Part shown: one piece after another, positions 13,515 through 21,851 of the stretch
Layout: each line of letters starts with the position of its first letter
How positions within the stretch are numbered: the stretch's first letter is position 1
Source of the DNA: Deinococcus fonticola
GTDB lineage: Bacteria > Deinococcota > Deinococci > Deinococcales > Deinococcaceae
Reading direction: 5' to 3'
DNA: 64,000 nt
Assembly: GCF_004634215.1 (NCBI RefSeq)
Contig: NZ_SMMH01000017.1
Span: forward strand, 1 to 64,000
Position numbers and translations under genes: made by a program
Notes under the pieces: model-generated
The model's input: only the letters and a program-made list of their open reading frames with translations
The model's database searches: none
Told to the model about the DNA's origin: nothing

Positions 13515-14654
13515 TTAACGCAGCAGGCGTTCAGTCAGGCCGGGCAGCAGGCGGTAGATGTTCACGCCGCACGCCTCATCAACCTGCTGCTTGAGGTTCA
13601 GGGCGGCCCGCCATTTGGCCGGCGTATGCGCGTTCACGCTGTAGCGCAGGGCCACGTCCACCAGGCGTTCCTGAACAGTGCAAAAACCGTCCGGCAGGGC
13701 CAGCGCGTCGCACAGTTGCAGCAGGCGGTCTTCCTCGGTCTGCTGGGCACTGTCCAGGGCCTGACGCAGGCGTTCCCACTCGGCGGGCGTACCGTCCCAC
13801 TCGCCTTGCAGGGTGGAGAGGTCGGGAATCACGAACGAGTGAGTCAGGGCCACGCGGGCCGCCTCCGGATAGCCCAGTTGCTGCAAATAGTCGTACCCGT
13901 CGAGAATGTGGCGGTCTTTATTCGGCCCGCTTCTACGTCCGATGTCATGCAGGAGTCCCAGCGTATGCGCCCGCACCGGATCGAGGTGGGGATGGTGCTC
14001 GGCAATCAAGCGGGCGGCCAGCGCCACGTTCCGCGAATGCGCCACCCACGGGCCAGGATTCATTCGCTCGGCTTCCAGGAGCAGCTTTTCGGCTGTCGCG
14101 GGGTCCGGCAGGCCTCCCGAAGTTCGCTGGGGCGTCAGGTTGAGCAGGCAGGTCAGGTCGTCCAGCGACAGCACATGGCTGCTGGGCGCATTCGGCCGGG
14201 GGTCGGTTTTGCGGCGCTGATACGTGTGCGCGGGCTGCTGGATCAGGCGTTTGATCTCCGGCAGCGTGGCGCTCCACACGCCGCGCAGCGGTTCGACCGA
14301 CTGGTCACGCCACGTCAGGGTCGTCCAGTGCACATGAAACAGAATCACCGCGTCCGGGTACAGGCGCTCGTAACGGCGAATGTCCTTGTCGTTCAGCGTC
14401 ACCGCCCGGCCCGGATTCTTGCCGTAGCGGGCCGCCGTGAAAAACGGGGTGTTCTGCGTTTTCAGGTCGGCCGGCACCTCCTGGCCGCCGGGCAGGGTCA
14501 GCAGCAGATCGATGGCCGTCTTATCGCTGGCTTTCGCCGGATTCAGGCGCACCGGCAGGTGGTGCTGCGCGGCCAGTTTCAGAAATTCCTGCTCCTGGCG
14601 TTCGCCGTGCTCGTACCAGTACGGGCGGTCTTCGGTGTCGTGAATGCCACCCAT
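13515..14654 (-). CDS. HD-domain protein with a PD-(D/E)XK-like N-terminus
   Basis: The protein has 379 residues. The N-terminal 120 carry a pattern like restriction-type nucleases: a helix with E21/E23, then AIDLLL (D49), then PADLKTQ (D63-x-K65). Residues about 200-340 form an HD metal-dependent phosphohydrolase domain with H206, H236-D237 (LLHDIG) and H249. HD proteins act on nucleotides or cyclic nucleotides; the nuclease-like part is inferred from motif spacing only. A TACTCT -10 box ends 7 nt before the ATG, so expression is probably leaderless and monocistronic. I do not recognise this domain combination. Confidence 0.75.
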   Translation of the reverse strand: MGGIHDTEDRPYWYEHGERQEQEFLKLAAQHHLPVRLNPAKASDKTAIDLLLTLPGGQEVPADLKTQNTPFFTAARYGKNPGRAVTLNDKDIRRYERLYPDAVILFHVHWTTLTWRDQSVEPLRGVWSATLPEIKRLIQQPAHTYQRRKTDPRPNAPSSHVLSLDDLTCLLNLTPQRTSGGLPDPATAEKLLLEAERMNPGPWVAHSRNVALAARLIAEHHPHLDPVRAHTLGLLHDIGRRSGPNKDRHILDGYDYLQQLGYPEAARVALTHSFVIPDLSTLQGEWDGTPAEWERLRQALDSAQQTEEDRLLQLCDALALPDGFCTVQERLVDVALRYSVNAHTPAKWRAALNLKQQVDEACGVNIYRLLPGLTERLLR

Positions 14655-14765
14655 AGATCAGAGAGTACACCGGGTCAGGCGGCCTTGAATAAGGGAAGAC
14701 GATTCATCTTCTGGTGTTTAGAACGGGTAGAAAAGAGGAGACACAATTGAACGGCGCGCTGTGAA

Positions 14766-14799
14766 ATGGGGCGCCGTTGCCGAACATATTCACTCCGGA
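14766..14799 (+). repeat. Dispersed repeat fragment, copy C
   Basis: The stretch (GGCGCCGTTGCCGAAC...CACTCCG) matches the last part of the 17.7-17.9 kb repeat copy (GGCGCCGTTTACCGAA...CCACTCC, 17872-17901). It abuts the cytochrome c stop codon. The rest of the gap 14655-14765 holds the promoter of the HD gene and nothing else I recognise. Confidence 0.4.
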
Positions 14800-15162
14800 T
14801 TACTTGACTGTTTTCAGGAAACTTTGCAGGTTCCGGAGTTCGGTGTCCGTCGGTTGACGTCCCAGGTGGGGCCGGAACCCTCTGGTGTACCTCGGCATGG
14901 TCAGGGCCAGGGGGCGGCCGTCCAGCCCTTTGCCTTGAAGGACAGCGCGTTTAAAAGAGGCCAGTGAACCCTGCCCGGCCCTGCGAATGTTGGGGGCCAG
15001 GCCACCCTGCACGTTCAGGCCGTGACAGCCGACGCAATTGGCGAAATAGATGGCTCGGCCGGCCTGTGCGGTGGGTGACAGGGCCGGCTGGGCCGGGGAC
15101 TTCGCGGGAAGGGCCGCGGCCAGGCCAGACCACAGCAGAACGAGTAGAGCACGCCTGAGCAT
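14800..15162 (-). CDS. Secreted mono-heme cytochrome c
   Basis: The protein has 120 residues. Residues 1-18 form a signal peptide (LLVLLWSGLAAALPA). The heme-attachment motif is CVGCH at about residues 43-47, and a candidate sixth ligand Met lies in LTMPRY near residue 89. Size and spacing are those of class I cytochromes c that carry electrons outside the cytoplasmic membrane. A TAGCAT -10 box 6 nt before the ATG suggests a leaderless mRNA. There is no oxidase or dehydrogenase gene beside it, so the redox partner is unknown. Confidence 0.85.
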   Translation of the reverse strand: MLRRALLVLLWSGLAAALPAKSPAQPALSPTAQAGRAIYFANCVGCHGLNVQGGLAPNIRRAGQGSLASFKRAVLQGKGLDGRPLALTMPRYTRGFRPHLGRQPTDTELRNLQSFLKTVK

Positions 15163-15243
15163 ATCTGGATGCTAGCGAAGTTGGCCCGCTGTACGCGGTG
15201 AAAAAAGCCGAAATAGGGGTACCCCCAGTGGCTGCCTGCCAGC

Positions 15244-15861
15244 TTACCCGAACAACCCCAGCCACCCCCCGCCGTACCCGCTCAGGCGCGTGAATTCCTT
15301 GACTGTGCTGGCGCGGCCCTTTCTCTCCAGTTCGGTGGCGATCACCAGGAACACCTGCGCGGTGATCAGGGCGTCGGCCAGGGCGTCGTGCTCGCCGTAC
15401 ACGCTGACGCCAAAACGCCGGGCCAGGGCCGTCAGGGTGTAGGCGTCCCGTCTGGCGGTCTGGGTGGTCTGCCCCCCCTTGAGATGGCCGTCCAGCGCCA
15501 GCGCCAGCATCAGCGTGTCCACCGTCGGCGGCGGTTTCATGCCCCAGCGTTTCAGGAAGCCGCGCTCCAGTTCGGCGTAGTGCGCGATCATGACCCGACC
15601 ATTCAGGTGCGCCGCCAACGACCCGCGCACCTCAAGCACGTCCGGGGCGTCCTGCAGGCGCTCGGCACTGAGCCCGTGAATCGCCACCGAAGCGCCCTGA
15701 AACGGCCGGGTCGGGCGCACCCACGATGCCCATGCACCCCCCAGCACTGCCCGCTCGCCGCGCAGCGGCACCAGCCCCACCTGAATCACCTCGTCACGCG
15801 CCGGGTTCATGCCGGTAGACTCGAAGTCGAGCGCGACGAACTCGGCGCTGCGCCAGGTCAC
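15244..15861 (-). CDS. DEDDh 3'-5' exonuclease (DnaQ-like)
   Basis: The protein has 205 residues. The exonuclease motifs are Exo I DFESTGMNP near residue 12, a central HYAELERGFL with VDTLMLAL, and Exo III H-DALADAL (H157/D162 region). This is the DnaQ / RNase T fold that removes nucleotides from 3' ends. It starts with GTG 28 bp after the DUF294-CBS gene with a GAGGAG ribosome site, so the two form an operon. The same pair of families is commonly neighbours in bacteria, often annotated as a polymerase III epsilon-like protein beside a signal-transduction protein. It is more likely a repair or RNA-trimming enzyme than the replicative proofreader. Confidence 0.85.
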   Translation of the reverse strand: MTWRSAEFVALDFESTGMNPARDEVIQVGLVPLRGERAVLGGAWASWVRPTRPFQGASVAIHGLSAERLQDAPDVLEVRGSLAAHLNGRVMIAHYAELERGFLKRWGMKPPPTVDTLMLALALDGHLKGGQTTQTARRDAYTLTALARRFGVSVYGEHDALADALITAQVFLVIATELERKGRASTVKEFTRLSGYGGGWLGLFG

Positions 15862-15889
15862 AGCGGCTCCTCGCCCTCGGCCCTCTGCC

Positions 15890-17647
15890 TCACAGTCCCC
15901 CCACCTGCGGGGCCAGCACCGCCTGCACCCGCCCGATCAGCTTGTAGATTTCGCGCAGGTGAACTTCCTGCGGGCCGCTCAGGTTGTCGAGGGGCAGACG
16001 GGTCGAGAGTGCCTGCCCGCTGGACAGTTGCGCCATCTGCAGCTCCATGCGCAGGTCGAGCAGGTAACGGTACGCGCCCAGCAGGTCGGCCCGCGTGTCC
16101 GGGTGCAGCAGGCTCTCGCCAGGAGCCTGGAGGCGCACGAAGGTGCTGGCACTCTGCTCGCCCACGCGCAGGGCGTGCAGCCGCGCCAGGTCGATAATGA
16201 AAGCCAGCCCCTGGGTCTTGAGGTCAAGGGCGTGATCCGCGTCTGTACGGAGGCGTTGCCGGAAGCCCAGCGGTGGGCGGTGACTCACGGCCAGCCTCGT
16301 CAGGTGGGCCATGAAGGATGGGTTCTGCCCGGCGCTTAGGCGGGCGTCCCTGCCGGCCCGGACATCCAACTCACCTGCCACCACGCGCGGGTCGAAGAAG
16401 ATGGTCACGTTCAGCAGCGCCTGCGGGTCGGGGATACTTTGCCACTCCTGCATCTGCGCCACGTACCCTTCCAGCGTGAAGGTGTGGCGCGAGGCCATCA
16501 CCCCGCCCTGGCAGGCGTCCAGGCCCGCCTGCACCAGAATCTCCTCGACCCTGAGCGCGAACGTCTGAAAATACGGGCGGTGCACCTCGTCGGCAATGAC
16601 CAGGTGGTGATCCTGGTCGGGGTTCAGGCCCGCCTCGCGCCGGGCGATGCTGCCCAGCAGCACCCAGGCATACGGCCCCGGCGCTGGCCCCAGTTCCGCC
16701 TCCACCAGTTGCAGTGTGCGGCGGTACAGGGCGTCGTAGGCGTAACTCGCCAGGCGCGAGAGGTGCTCGGCCCGCTGCCCGGCGCGGTACAGGTTGGCGG
16801 TGTACTCGGGAAGTTTGCGGGCATACGCCATCAGTTCGTCCACGCCCTCGGCGTCCAGCAAGTCTTGAACGACATACCCCACCCCCTGCGTCTGCAGGCG
16901 CAGCAGGTCGGCGGTGCCCAGGATGCCCACCAGCTCCCCGCCGCGCACGATGGGCAGGTGGCGAATGTTGTGCCGGAACATGAAATTCAGCGCCGAGAGG
17001 GCCGGTTGCTCGTCCGGCAGCGTTCTGGCGGGAACCGTCATCACCTGCGACACCAGGGTGGATGGGGGCAACCCTTCGGCCAGCACCCTGTTGCGCAGGT
17101 CCTTGTCCGTGATGATTCCGAACACCCCACCCTCCAGCTTCACCATCAGGGAACTGATGCGGTGCTCACGCATTTTCGCCGCCGCCTGCTGCACCGTCAT
17201 GTCCGGCATCGCCAGTTCTGCCGGGCGCATCACGTCCCCCACCGGCACGCTGGAGAGGTCGAGGCTCTGCCCCGGCTGGTTCAGGCGCGACGACAGCGCC
17301 GACGTCAGAAAATGCTGAATGGTCGGGTTCGAGAGCCACTGCGCGGCTTTTTCGGGCGGCATCACGTACAGCCAGGTGTCCACCAGCGCCCGCGCCTGCC
17401 CGGTGCGGACACCACCGCCCACCGTCTCGCCCTCGCTGTACTCCTCGCCGTTCAGGCTCAGTTCGCCGCGCCGCACGATAAACAGCCCGCCCGACACGTC
17501 GAAGGCCGCGCCGCTCGGGCGGTAGAGCACCTCCAGGTCGCGCACCAGCGCCTCCAGCGTCCGCGCGTCCAGCGCACTGAACGGCGGGTACGCCCGCAGA
17601 AAACGTTCGTGGTCGTGCAGGCCGACTCGGCTGGCCTCTGTGGTCAC
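15890..17647 (-). CDS. cNMP-binding / CBS-pair / DUF294 nucleotidyltransferase-like protein
   Basis: The protein has 585 residues with four parts: a cyclic-nucleotide-binding-like domain (about 15-125), a CBS pair (about 150-270; VGDVMRPAEL, HRISSLMV, IITDKDLRNRVL, VSQVMTVP, HNIRHLPIV), a nucleotidyltransferase domain with the signature GSIARREAGLNPDQDHHLV (about 340-360), and the helical DUF294 C-terminal domain. Such proteins are related to the uridylyltransferase GlnD by fold and may modify a partner in response to adenine nucleotides. The target is unknown. It uses a GTG start with a GAGGGGG ribosome site and precedes the exonuclease gene in an operon. Confidence 0.88.
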   Translation of the reverse strand: MTTEASRVGLHDHERFLRAYPPFSALDARTLEALVRDLEVLYRPSGAAFDVSGGLFIVRRGELSLNGEEYSEGETVGGGVRTGQARALVDTWLYVMPPEKAAQWLSNPTIQHFLTSALSSRLNQPGQSLDLSSVPVGDVMRPAELAMPDMTVQQAAAKMREHRISSLMVKLEGGVFGIITDKDLRNRVLAEGLPPSTLVSQVMTVPARTLPDEQPALSALNFMFRHNIRHLPIVRGGELVGILGTADLLRLQTQGVGYVVQDLLDAEGVDELMAYARKLPEYTANLYRAGQRAEHLSRLASYAYDALYRRTLQLVEAELGPAPGPYAWVLLGSIARREAGLNPDQDHHLVIADEVHRPYFQTFALRVEEILVQAGLDACQGGVMASRHTFTLEGYVAQMQEWQSIPDPQALLNVTIFFDPRVVAGELDVRAGRDARLSAGQNPSFMAHLTRLAVSHRPPLGFRQRLRTDADHALDLKTQGLAFIIDLARLHALRVGEQSASTFVRLQAPGESLLHPDTRADLLGAYRYLLDLRMELQMAQLSSGQALSTRLPLDNLSGPQEVHLREIYKLIGRVQAVLAPQVGGL

Positions 17648-17701
17648 GCTGCTGCCCCCTCTGAAGCTGTTGAAGTCGCCCGCAGTTTAAAGCATGAGAC
17701 A

Positions 17702-17912
17702 GGAGAACGAGGTGCTTTCTGGCCGAGTGGAGCGAGTGAATTCAGACGAGCAGGAAGGAGAATGGAGTCATACGGAGTGCCCTTCCACGGATGACGGAAT
17801 TCGGAGAACTGCTCTACGCCGTCGGGAGGGAGAAAGTGCCCTGCTCAGGAGGTAGGGGAAAGCGGGAATCTGGCGCCGTTTACCGAATGTGCTTCCACTC
17901 CACTGCGCCGCC
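17702..17912 (+). repeat. Dispersed intergenic repeat, copy B (long)
   Basis: This fills most of the 376-bp gap 17648-18023. The first 120 bp match copy A, in inverted orientation relative to the window. The end (17871-17901) matches copy C. It contains short inverted segments (GGAATTCGGAG...). The rest of the gap holds only promoter-like sequence for the next gene (TACACT at 17990-17995). Confidence 0.65.
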
Positions 17913-18023
17913 CCCGCGCCAGGCAAAAGGTTTTCGCCGTGTTACTGTGAGTGAATTTGACCGGTTTTTACTGTCAAGCGCACGCCAGTACACTGATGTA
18001 ATCACGTCGAAAAGGGGGCAGGA

Positions 18024-18611
18024 ATGTTCAGAACAGCACGCAGCGTTCTCCTCGTATCAAGTTTGGGTGGCCTGGCCTGTGCGCAGCAATCCACCCTGAA
18101 CGCCGCTGAAATCTGCGCCGCGAATCCCCGCGTGGAGGCTTACGGCATGCTGGCCTGGGGTGAATTTGAAGGGGTGTCCATGCCTTACGACCTGACCTGC
18201 CCAGACTTCCGTCTCTGGACGGCTGGCAAGCGCGTCATGGTCAAGGCCACGGACATCAAAACGGCCCTGGCCCTGTTCGGTGAGGCGTCCATGTTCATGT
18301 CGTACTACGCGGACTTGTTCATCCACTATGACGGGCAGGGCAAAATTACCGCCGATCCGGTGCGAGGCGTAACAGACGCGGTTCTCGATGATCTTTTCCG
18401 CCTCAAGATCACGGTCACCCCCCGCCACGGGCAGCCCCACCTGCTGCTGAACAATGCCATGCCTCACTCCCTGACGCTGCCCGCCGATCAACCCTTCACC
18501 ATCGACCTGGCCGTGACCGATGCCGCCAGCGCTTTTCCCCTGGCGTGGCAACACATTGAAATTGACCCGGCCCGCGCAACCATATCCGCGGAACTCGGCG
18601 AGCAGCAGTAG
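18024..18611 (+). CDS. Secreted protein of unknown function
   Basis: The protein has 195 residues. The ATG is preceded by a purine-rich site (GGGGGCAGGA). Residues 1-20 are a signal peptide (RTARSVLLVSSLGGLACAQ) that probably ends after A-C-A. The mature part has two cysteines (EICAANP and LTCPDF) that could form a disulphide, and several beta-strand-like segments. No family is recognised. It lies between the repeat and priA, on the same strand as priA and 144 bp upstream of it. Confidence 0.7.
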   Translation: MFRTARSVLLVSSLGGLACAQQSTLNAAEICAANPRVEAYGMLAWGEFEGVSMPYDLTCPDFRLWTAGKRVMVKATDIKTALALFGEASMFMSYYADLFIHYDGQGKITADPVRGVTDAVLDDLFRLKITVTPRHGQPHLLLNNAMPHSLTLPADQPFTIDLAVTDAASAFPLAWQHIEIDPARATISAELGEQQ

Positions 18612-18742
18612 CCGCGGCAGCAAACGGCCCCCAGCGCCTCTTCGGGCATTCAAGCACGCAGCCGTTCGGGGTCTGCCTCTCGTACCACATCCCTGGCTTT
18701 CTTGCACCCATTTTCCTTGCTGTCTGATTTTTCCTGACACGC

Positions 18743-18748
18743 TAGCCT
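18743..18748 (+). promoter_or_regulatory. -10 box of priA (leaderless type)
   Basis: TAGCCT ends 7 nt before the GTG at 18756, and no ribosome binding site separates them. This spacing puts transcription start at or next to the start codon and supports GTG 18756 as the real start. Confidence 0.55.
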
Positions 18749-18755
18749 TGAGCTT

Positions 18756-21284
18756 GTGACGCCGCCCGCCGCTTCCCCAAAACCGTGGCTGGTGGTGGTG
18801 CCTTTGCCGCTGGGCGCGGTGGATTTCCTGCCGCCGCACGACTGGCGCAATCGGGATGGGCGCAATCGGGATGGGTGCGGGGCGGTTCCGGTGGGGTGCC
18901 GCGTGCTGGTGCCGTGGCGCGGGGAACTGGTGGTGGGTCTGGTGGTGGGCGAGGCCGAACCGAAGGGTGCCCACCGCCTGCGCGAGGTGGTTCACGTGCT
19001 GGACAGACCGGAAAATGGCGGCCCGTGGGTGAATCCCGGCACGGTGGCGGGCGTCATGGCCTGGGCGCACGACTCGCGTATTCCCGCCGGGCTGATCTGG
19101 TCTGACCTGCTGGGCGTCGGCTGGGAGTCAGATGACTTCCACCGGGTGCGGGCGGTGGGGGGCGCTGACCTGAGCATGTTCGCCAAGAAGGTGCCGGGCG
19201 CGGACTGGACGGACGCCGAACATTTTGCCCCCGCGTTGCTGGACGCCGTGCGTGAGCAGGGGCTTTTGGAGGAAGCGTTCACGCCGAGGCCCCGCCTGAA
19301 GACGGTGGTGCAGGCGCGTGAACTGAAGGATGTTCCCCCGGCGGCCCGGACGGCCACGGTCATTCAGGCGATGGAGCCTAATCGGAAACTGACGCCCAAG
19401 CAGGCTCACGCCCTGAGCTGGCTCGCGGCGCACGGCCCGGCGGACTCGCTGAGCGCCTGGGCCAAAGGCGCGGAGGTCAGCAACGGCGTGGTCACCAACC
19501 TGCTGAACGCGGGCGCGGCAGAGTACGCCTTCGTGCAGGCCCCGCCGCCCGCCGCCTGGGCGTGGCTGCGCGAGAACGGCCCGGTGGATACGGTGGCGGC
19601 GTGGGCGCAGGGCGCGGATCTCAGCCCCACGGCGGCGGGGGCGCTGGTGGCACGCGGCTGGGCCGACAGCCTGCGGGTGGAGGCCCCCGCGCCGGACTTG
19701 CCCGCGCCCGCCACGCAGGTGGACATTCCGCTGCTGGACGAGCTGCCCGAGGCTCCCGTCTGGCGTTTGCACGGTGGGCGAGCAGCCGAGCGCTTCCGCG
19801 CCCTGGCCCCCCGCGTGTCGCGCCTGCTGGGGCAGGGGCGGGGCGTGCTGGTGGTCGCGCCCGATCACGCCACGCTGCGCCGCGCCTGGGATGGCCTTTC
19901 CGGGCTGGCGGACGTGAGCGGTACGCGGGCCGTGCAGGTCACCGGAGAATTGAAAGACGTACAACGCGCCGAAACCTGGAGGCTAATTCGCAGCGGCGCG
20001 GCGCGGCTGGTCATCGGCAGTTCTCACGCGCTGGTCGCGCCCGTGTCCGACCTGGCGCTGGTGGTAGTGCTGGAGGAGGGCAGCGACGCCCACAAGCTCC
20101 TGAGCGGCTCCCGCGCCTTCATTCCCGACGTGGCCAGGCGCATTTCCGCCGCGCAGGACGCCTCTTGCGCCTTCGTCGGCACTGCCCCCGCGGCCGAGAG
20201 TGTCCCCGCGCCCGGCAAGGTGCTGGCGCCGCCCCGCGCCCGCGTGCATGTGGTGGATTACGCCAACCCGCCCGAGCAGCCCGAACTGGGGCCGCTGTCC
20301 AGCGTTCACCTGACGCCCGGGGATCTGGGGTATCCCCTGAGCCACGACCTGGCCCGTTTGCTGCGGCAGGTGCAGGAGCGCGGTCGGCAGGCGGCCCTGC
20401 TGGCGCCCCGGCGCGGGTACTCGGCGCTGCTGCGCTGCCCGAACTGCGAGCACACACCGCACTGCAAGAACTGCGACGTGCCGCTGCGTTTTCACCAGCA
20501 GACGCGCGAGATGACCTGCCACCAGTGCGGTTATCACGAGCCCATCCCGGACCGCTGCGACCACTGCGGCGAGCGCATGTGGAAAGCCAAAGGCCCCGGC
20601 ACCGAGTGGATCGCGCAGGAGGTGCGCCGGCTGCTGCCAGGGTTCCCGGTGTACCGGCTGGACAAGGATCATCAGGACGACCTGGCGCCCATCTACGCGG
20701 GGGAGGGCGGCGTGGTGGTGGCGACCCAACTGCTGCTCTCGCAGGACGTGCCGCCCAACCTGGCTTTGATCGGCGTGACGCTGGCGGACACCTGGCTGAA
20801 CGTGTCGGACTTCCGCGCCAGTGAGCGTTACCACCGCCTGCTGCGGCACCTGCTGGAGTGGCACCCCACCCGCGCCCCCATGCTGCTGGTGCAGACCTTC
20901 CAGGCCGATCACCCGGCGCTGAAGGTGGTGGTGGAGGGACGCGACGCCCTCGCTTACCCCCTGGCTGAGGAACGCGCCCGCAAAGAACTGGGCTACCCGC
21001 CGCACGCCCGCCTGGCTCAGATCGAGGTGACCGCCCGCGAGGCCGCCCGCGCCAGCGCCGCCGCACACGAACTGGCCGCCGCCCTGCACGGCGCTGGCGC
21101 CACGGAACTGGAGGTGCTCGGCCCCGCACCCAGCCCGGTGGCCCGCCTGCGCGGCGTGTACCCGTACCACCTGTTCCTGCGCGTCCGGAACGACACGCGC
21201 ATGGGTGAACTACTGAAGGTCATCGACTCCCGCACCTGGAAAGCCCGCGTGCGGGTGGACGTGAACCCGCGCGGGGGGCTGTAA
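18756..21284 (+). CDS. priA: Primosomal protein N' (PriA), ATPase-dead form
   Basis: The protein has 842 residues. The N-terminal part binds replication forks. The diagnostic zinc region near residues 565-610 is intact with eight cysteines (CPNC, CKNC, CHQC, CDHC). PriA normally reloads DnaB at stalled forks using a DEAH helicase motor. Here the Walker A loop is replaced by LHGGRAAERFRAL and the DEEH box by VVVLEEGSDAHK, so ATP hydrolysis should be lost. D. radiodurans PriA is reported to be such a pseudohelicase. Near residue 31-40 a 15-bp tandem duplication (18846-18875) gives RNRDGRNRDG. It starts at GTG after a leaderless-type -10 box. Confidence 0.92.
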   Translation: MTPPAASPKPWLVVVPLPLGAVDFLPPHDWRNRDGRNRDGCGAVPVGCRVLVPWRGELVVGLVVGEAEPKGAHRLREVVHVLDRPENGGPWVNPGTVAGVMAWAHDSRIPAGLIWSDLLGVGWESDDFHRVRAVGGADLSMFAKKVPGADWTDAEHFAPALLDAVREQGLLEEAFTPRPRLKTVVQARELKDVPPAARTATVIQAMEPNRKLTPKQAHALSWLAAHGPADSLSAWAKGAEVSNGVVTNLLNAGAAEYAFVQAPPPAAWAWLRENGPVDTVAAWAQGADLSPTAAGALVARGWADSLRVEAPAPDLPAPATQVDIPLLDELPEAPVWRLHGGRAAERFRALAPRVSRLLGQGRGVLVVAPDHATLRRAWDGLSGLADVSGTRAVQVTGELKDVQRAETWRLIRSGAARLVIGSSHALVAPVSDLALVVVLEEGSDAHKLLSGSRAFIPDVARRISAAQDASCAFVGTAPAAESVPAPGKVLAPPRARVHVVDYANPPEQPELGPLSSVHLTPGDLGYPLSHDLARLLRQVQERGRQAALLAPRRGYSALLRCPNCEHTPHCKNCDVPLRFHQQTREMTCHQCGYHEPIPDRCDHCGERMWKAKGPGTEWIAQEVRRLLPGFPVYRLDKDHQDDLAPIYAGEGGVVVATQLLLSQDVPPNLALIGVTLADTWLNVSDFRASERYHRLLRHLLEWHPTRAPMLLVQTFQADHPALKVVVEGRDALAYPLAEERARKELGYPPHARLAQIEVTAREAARASAAAHELAAALHGAGATELEVLGPAPSPVARLRGVYPYHLFLRVRNDTRMGELLKVIDSRTWKARVRVDVNPRGGL
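18846..18875 (+). repeat. 15-bp tandem duplication inside priA
   Basis: CGCAATCGGGATGGG occurs twice in a row with no mismatch, in frame, giving the peptide repeat RNRDG RNRDG. A perfect copy points to a recent slippage event. Confidence 0.8.
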
Positions 21285-21290
21285 TGAAGC

Positions 21291-21725
21291 ATGAACTTTC
21301 ACTCCAACGTTGAAATTCGAGACCTTGGGTCATTACAAACACGCGATGAACAGGCTGAACATCTGGTCGTCTTTTCAAGTGTGCCAGAGGCTTACCTGGA
21401 GCTCTACAGGCAGTATGGCGCGGCAACGCTCGTGTTCAGAGGTGAATCTGGGCACGTCACGTATGACATAAAACATCCCATTGAAGCCGCGGAGTTTTAC
21501 CACCTGTTCCTTGACGATGGTAGGATACCCGCTGATCTTTTCCCCTTTGCCGCTGGAATGGGAGCGACCACCCTCTACGCGGGTGAACTTAAGGGAAAAA
21601 ATGGAGTGTACTTCTGTTTTGACAGTTATCTAGGGCGAGAAGAAATGGAATTTGTTTCATCCTCTCTACCAGCTCTTTTGATGCGGGGAGAAGGTATAGA
21701 GCGCTTGATTGAACTTGAGCGTTAG
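21291..21725 (+). CDS. SUKH/SMI1-KNR4-like protein
   Basis: The protein has 144 residues and begins 6 bp after the priA stop. GC content and codon use are lower than in its neighbours. The order of elements (an N-terminal VVFSSVPEAYLELYRQYG helix, DGRIPADLFPFAAGMGATTLYAGELKGKNGVYFCFDS, then an acidic C-terminal helix) recalls the SMI1/KNR4 (SUKH) superfamily. In bacteria this family is mostly immunity proteins to secreted toxins. No toxin gene is next to it, so it may be an orphan immunity gene. The assignment rests on pattern only. Confidence 0.55.
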   Translation: MNFHSNVEIRDLGSLQTRDEQAEHLVVFSSVPEAYLELYRQYGAATLVFRGESGHVTYDIKHPIEAAEFYHLFLDDGRIPADLFPFAAGMGATTLYAGELKGKNGVYFCFDSYLGREEMEFVSSSLPALLMRGEGIERLIELER

Positions 21726-21851
21726 TAACGAATTGGGGATTTCGCCGTTATCCGAAGCTGATTTCCCACCCAATGCATGGTATTATTCTGTTATGAACGT
21801 AATCCGGTTTTATCTGACTGTGCCCCTTCCAGCCAATCTCTAATCTGACGT

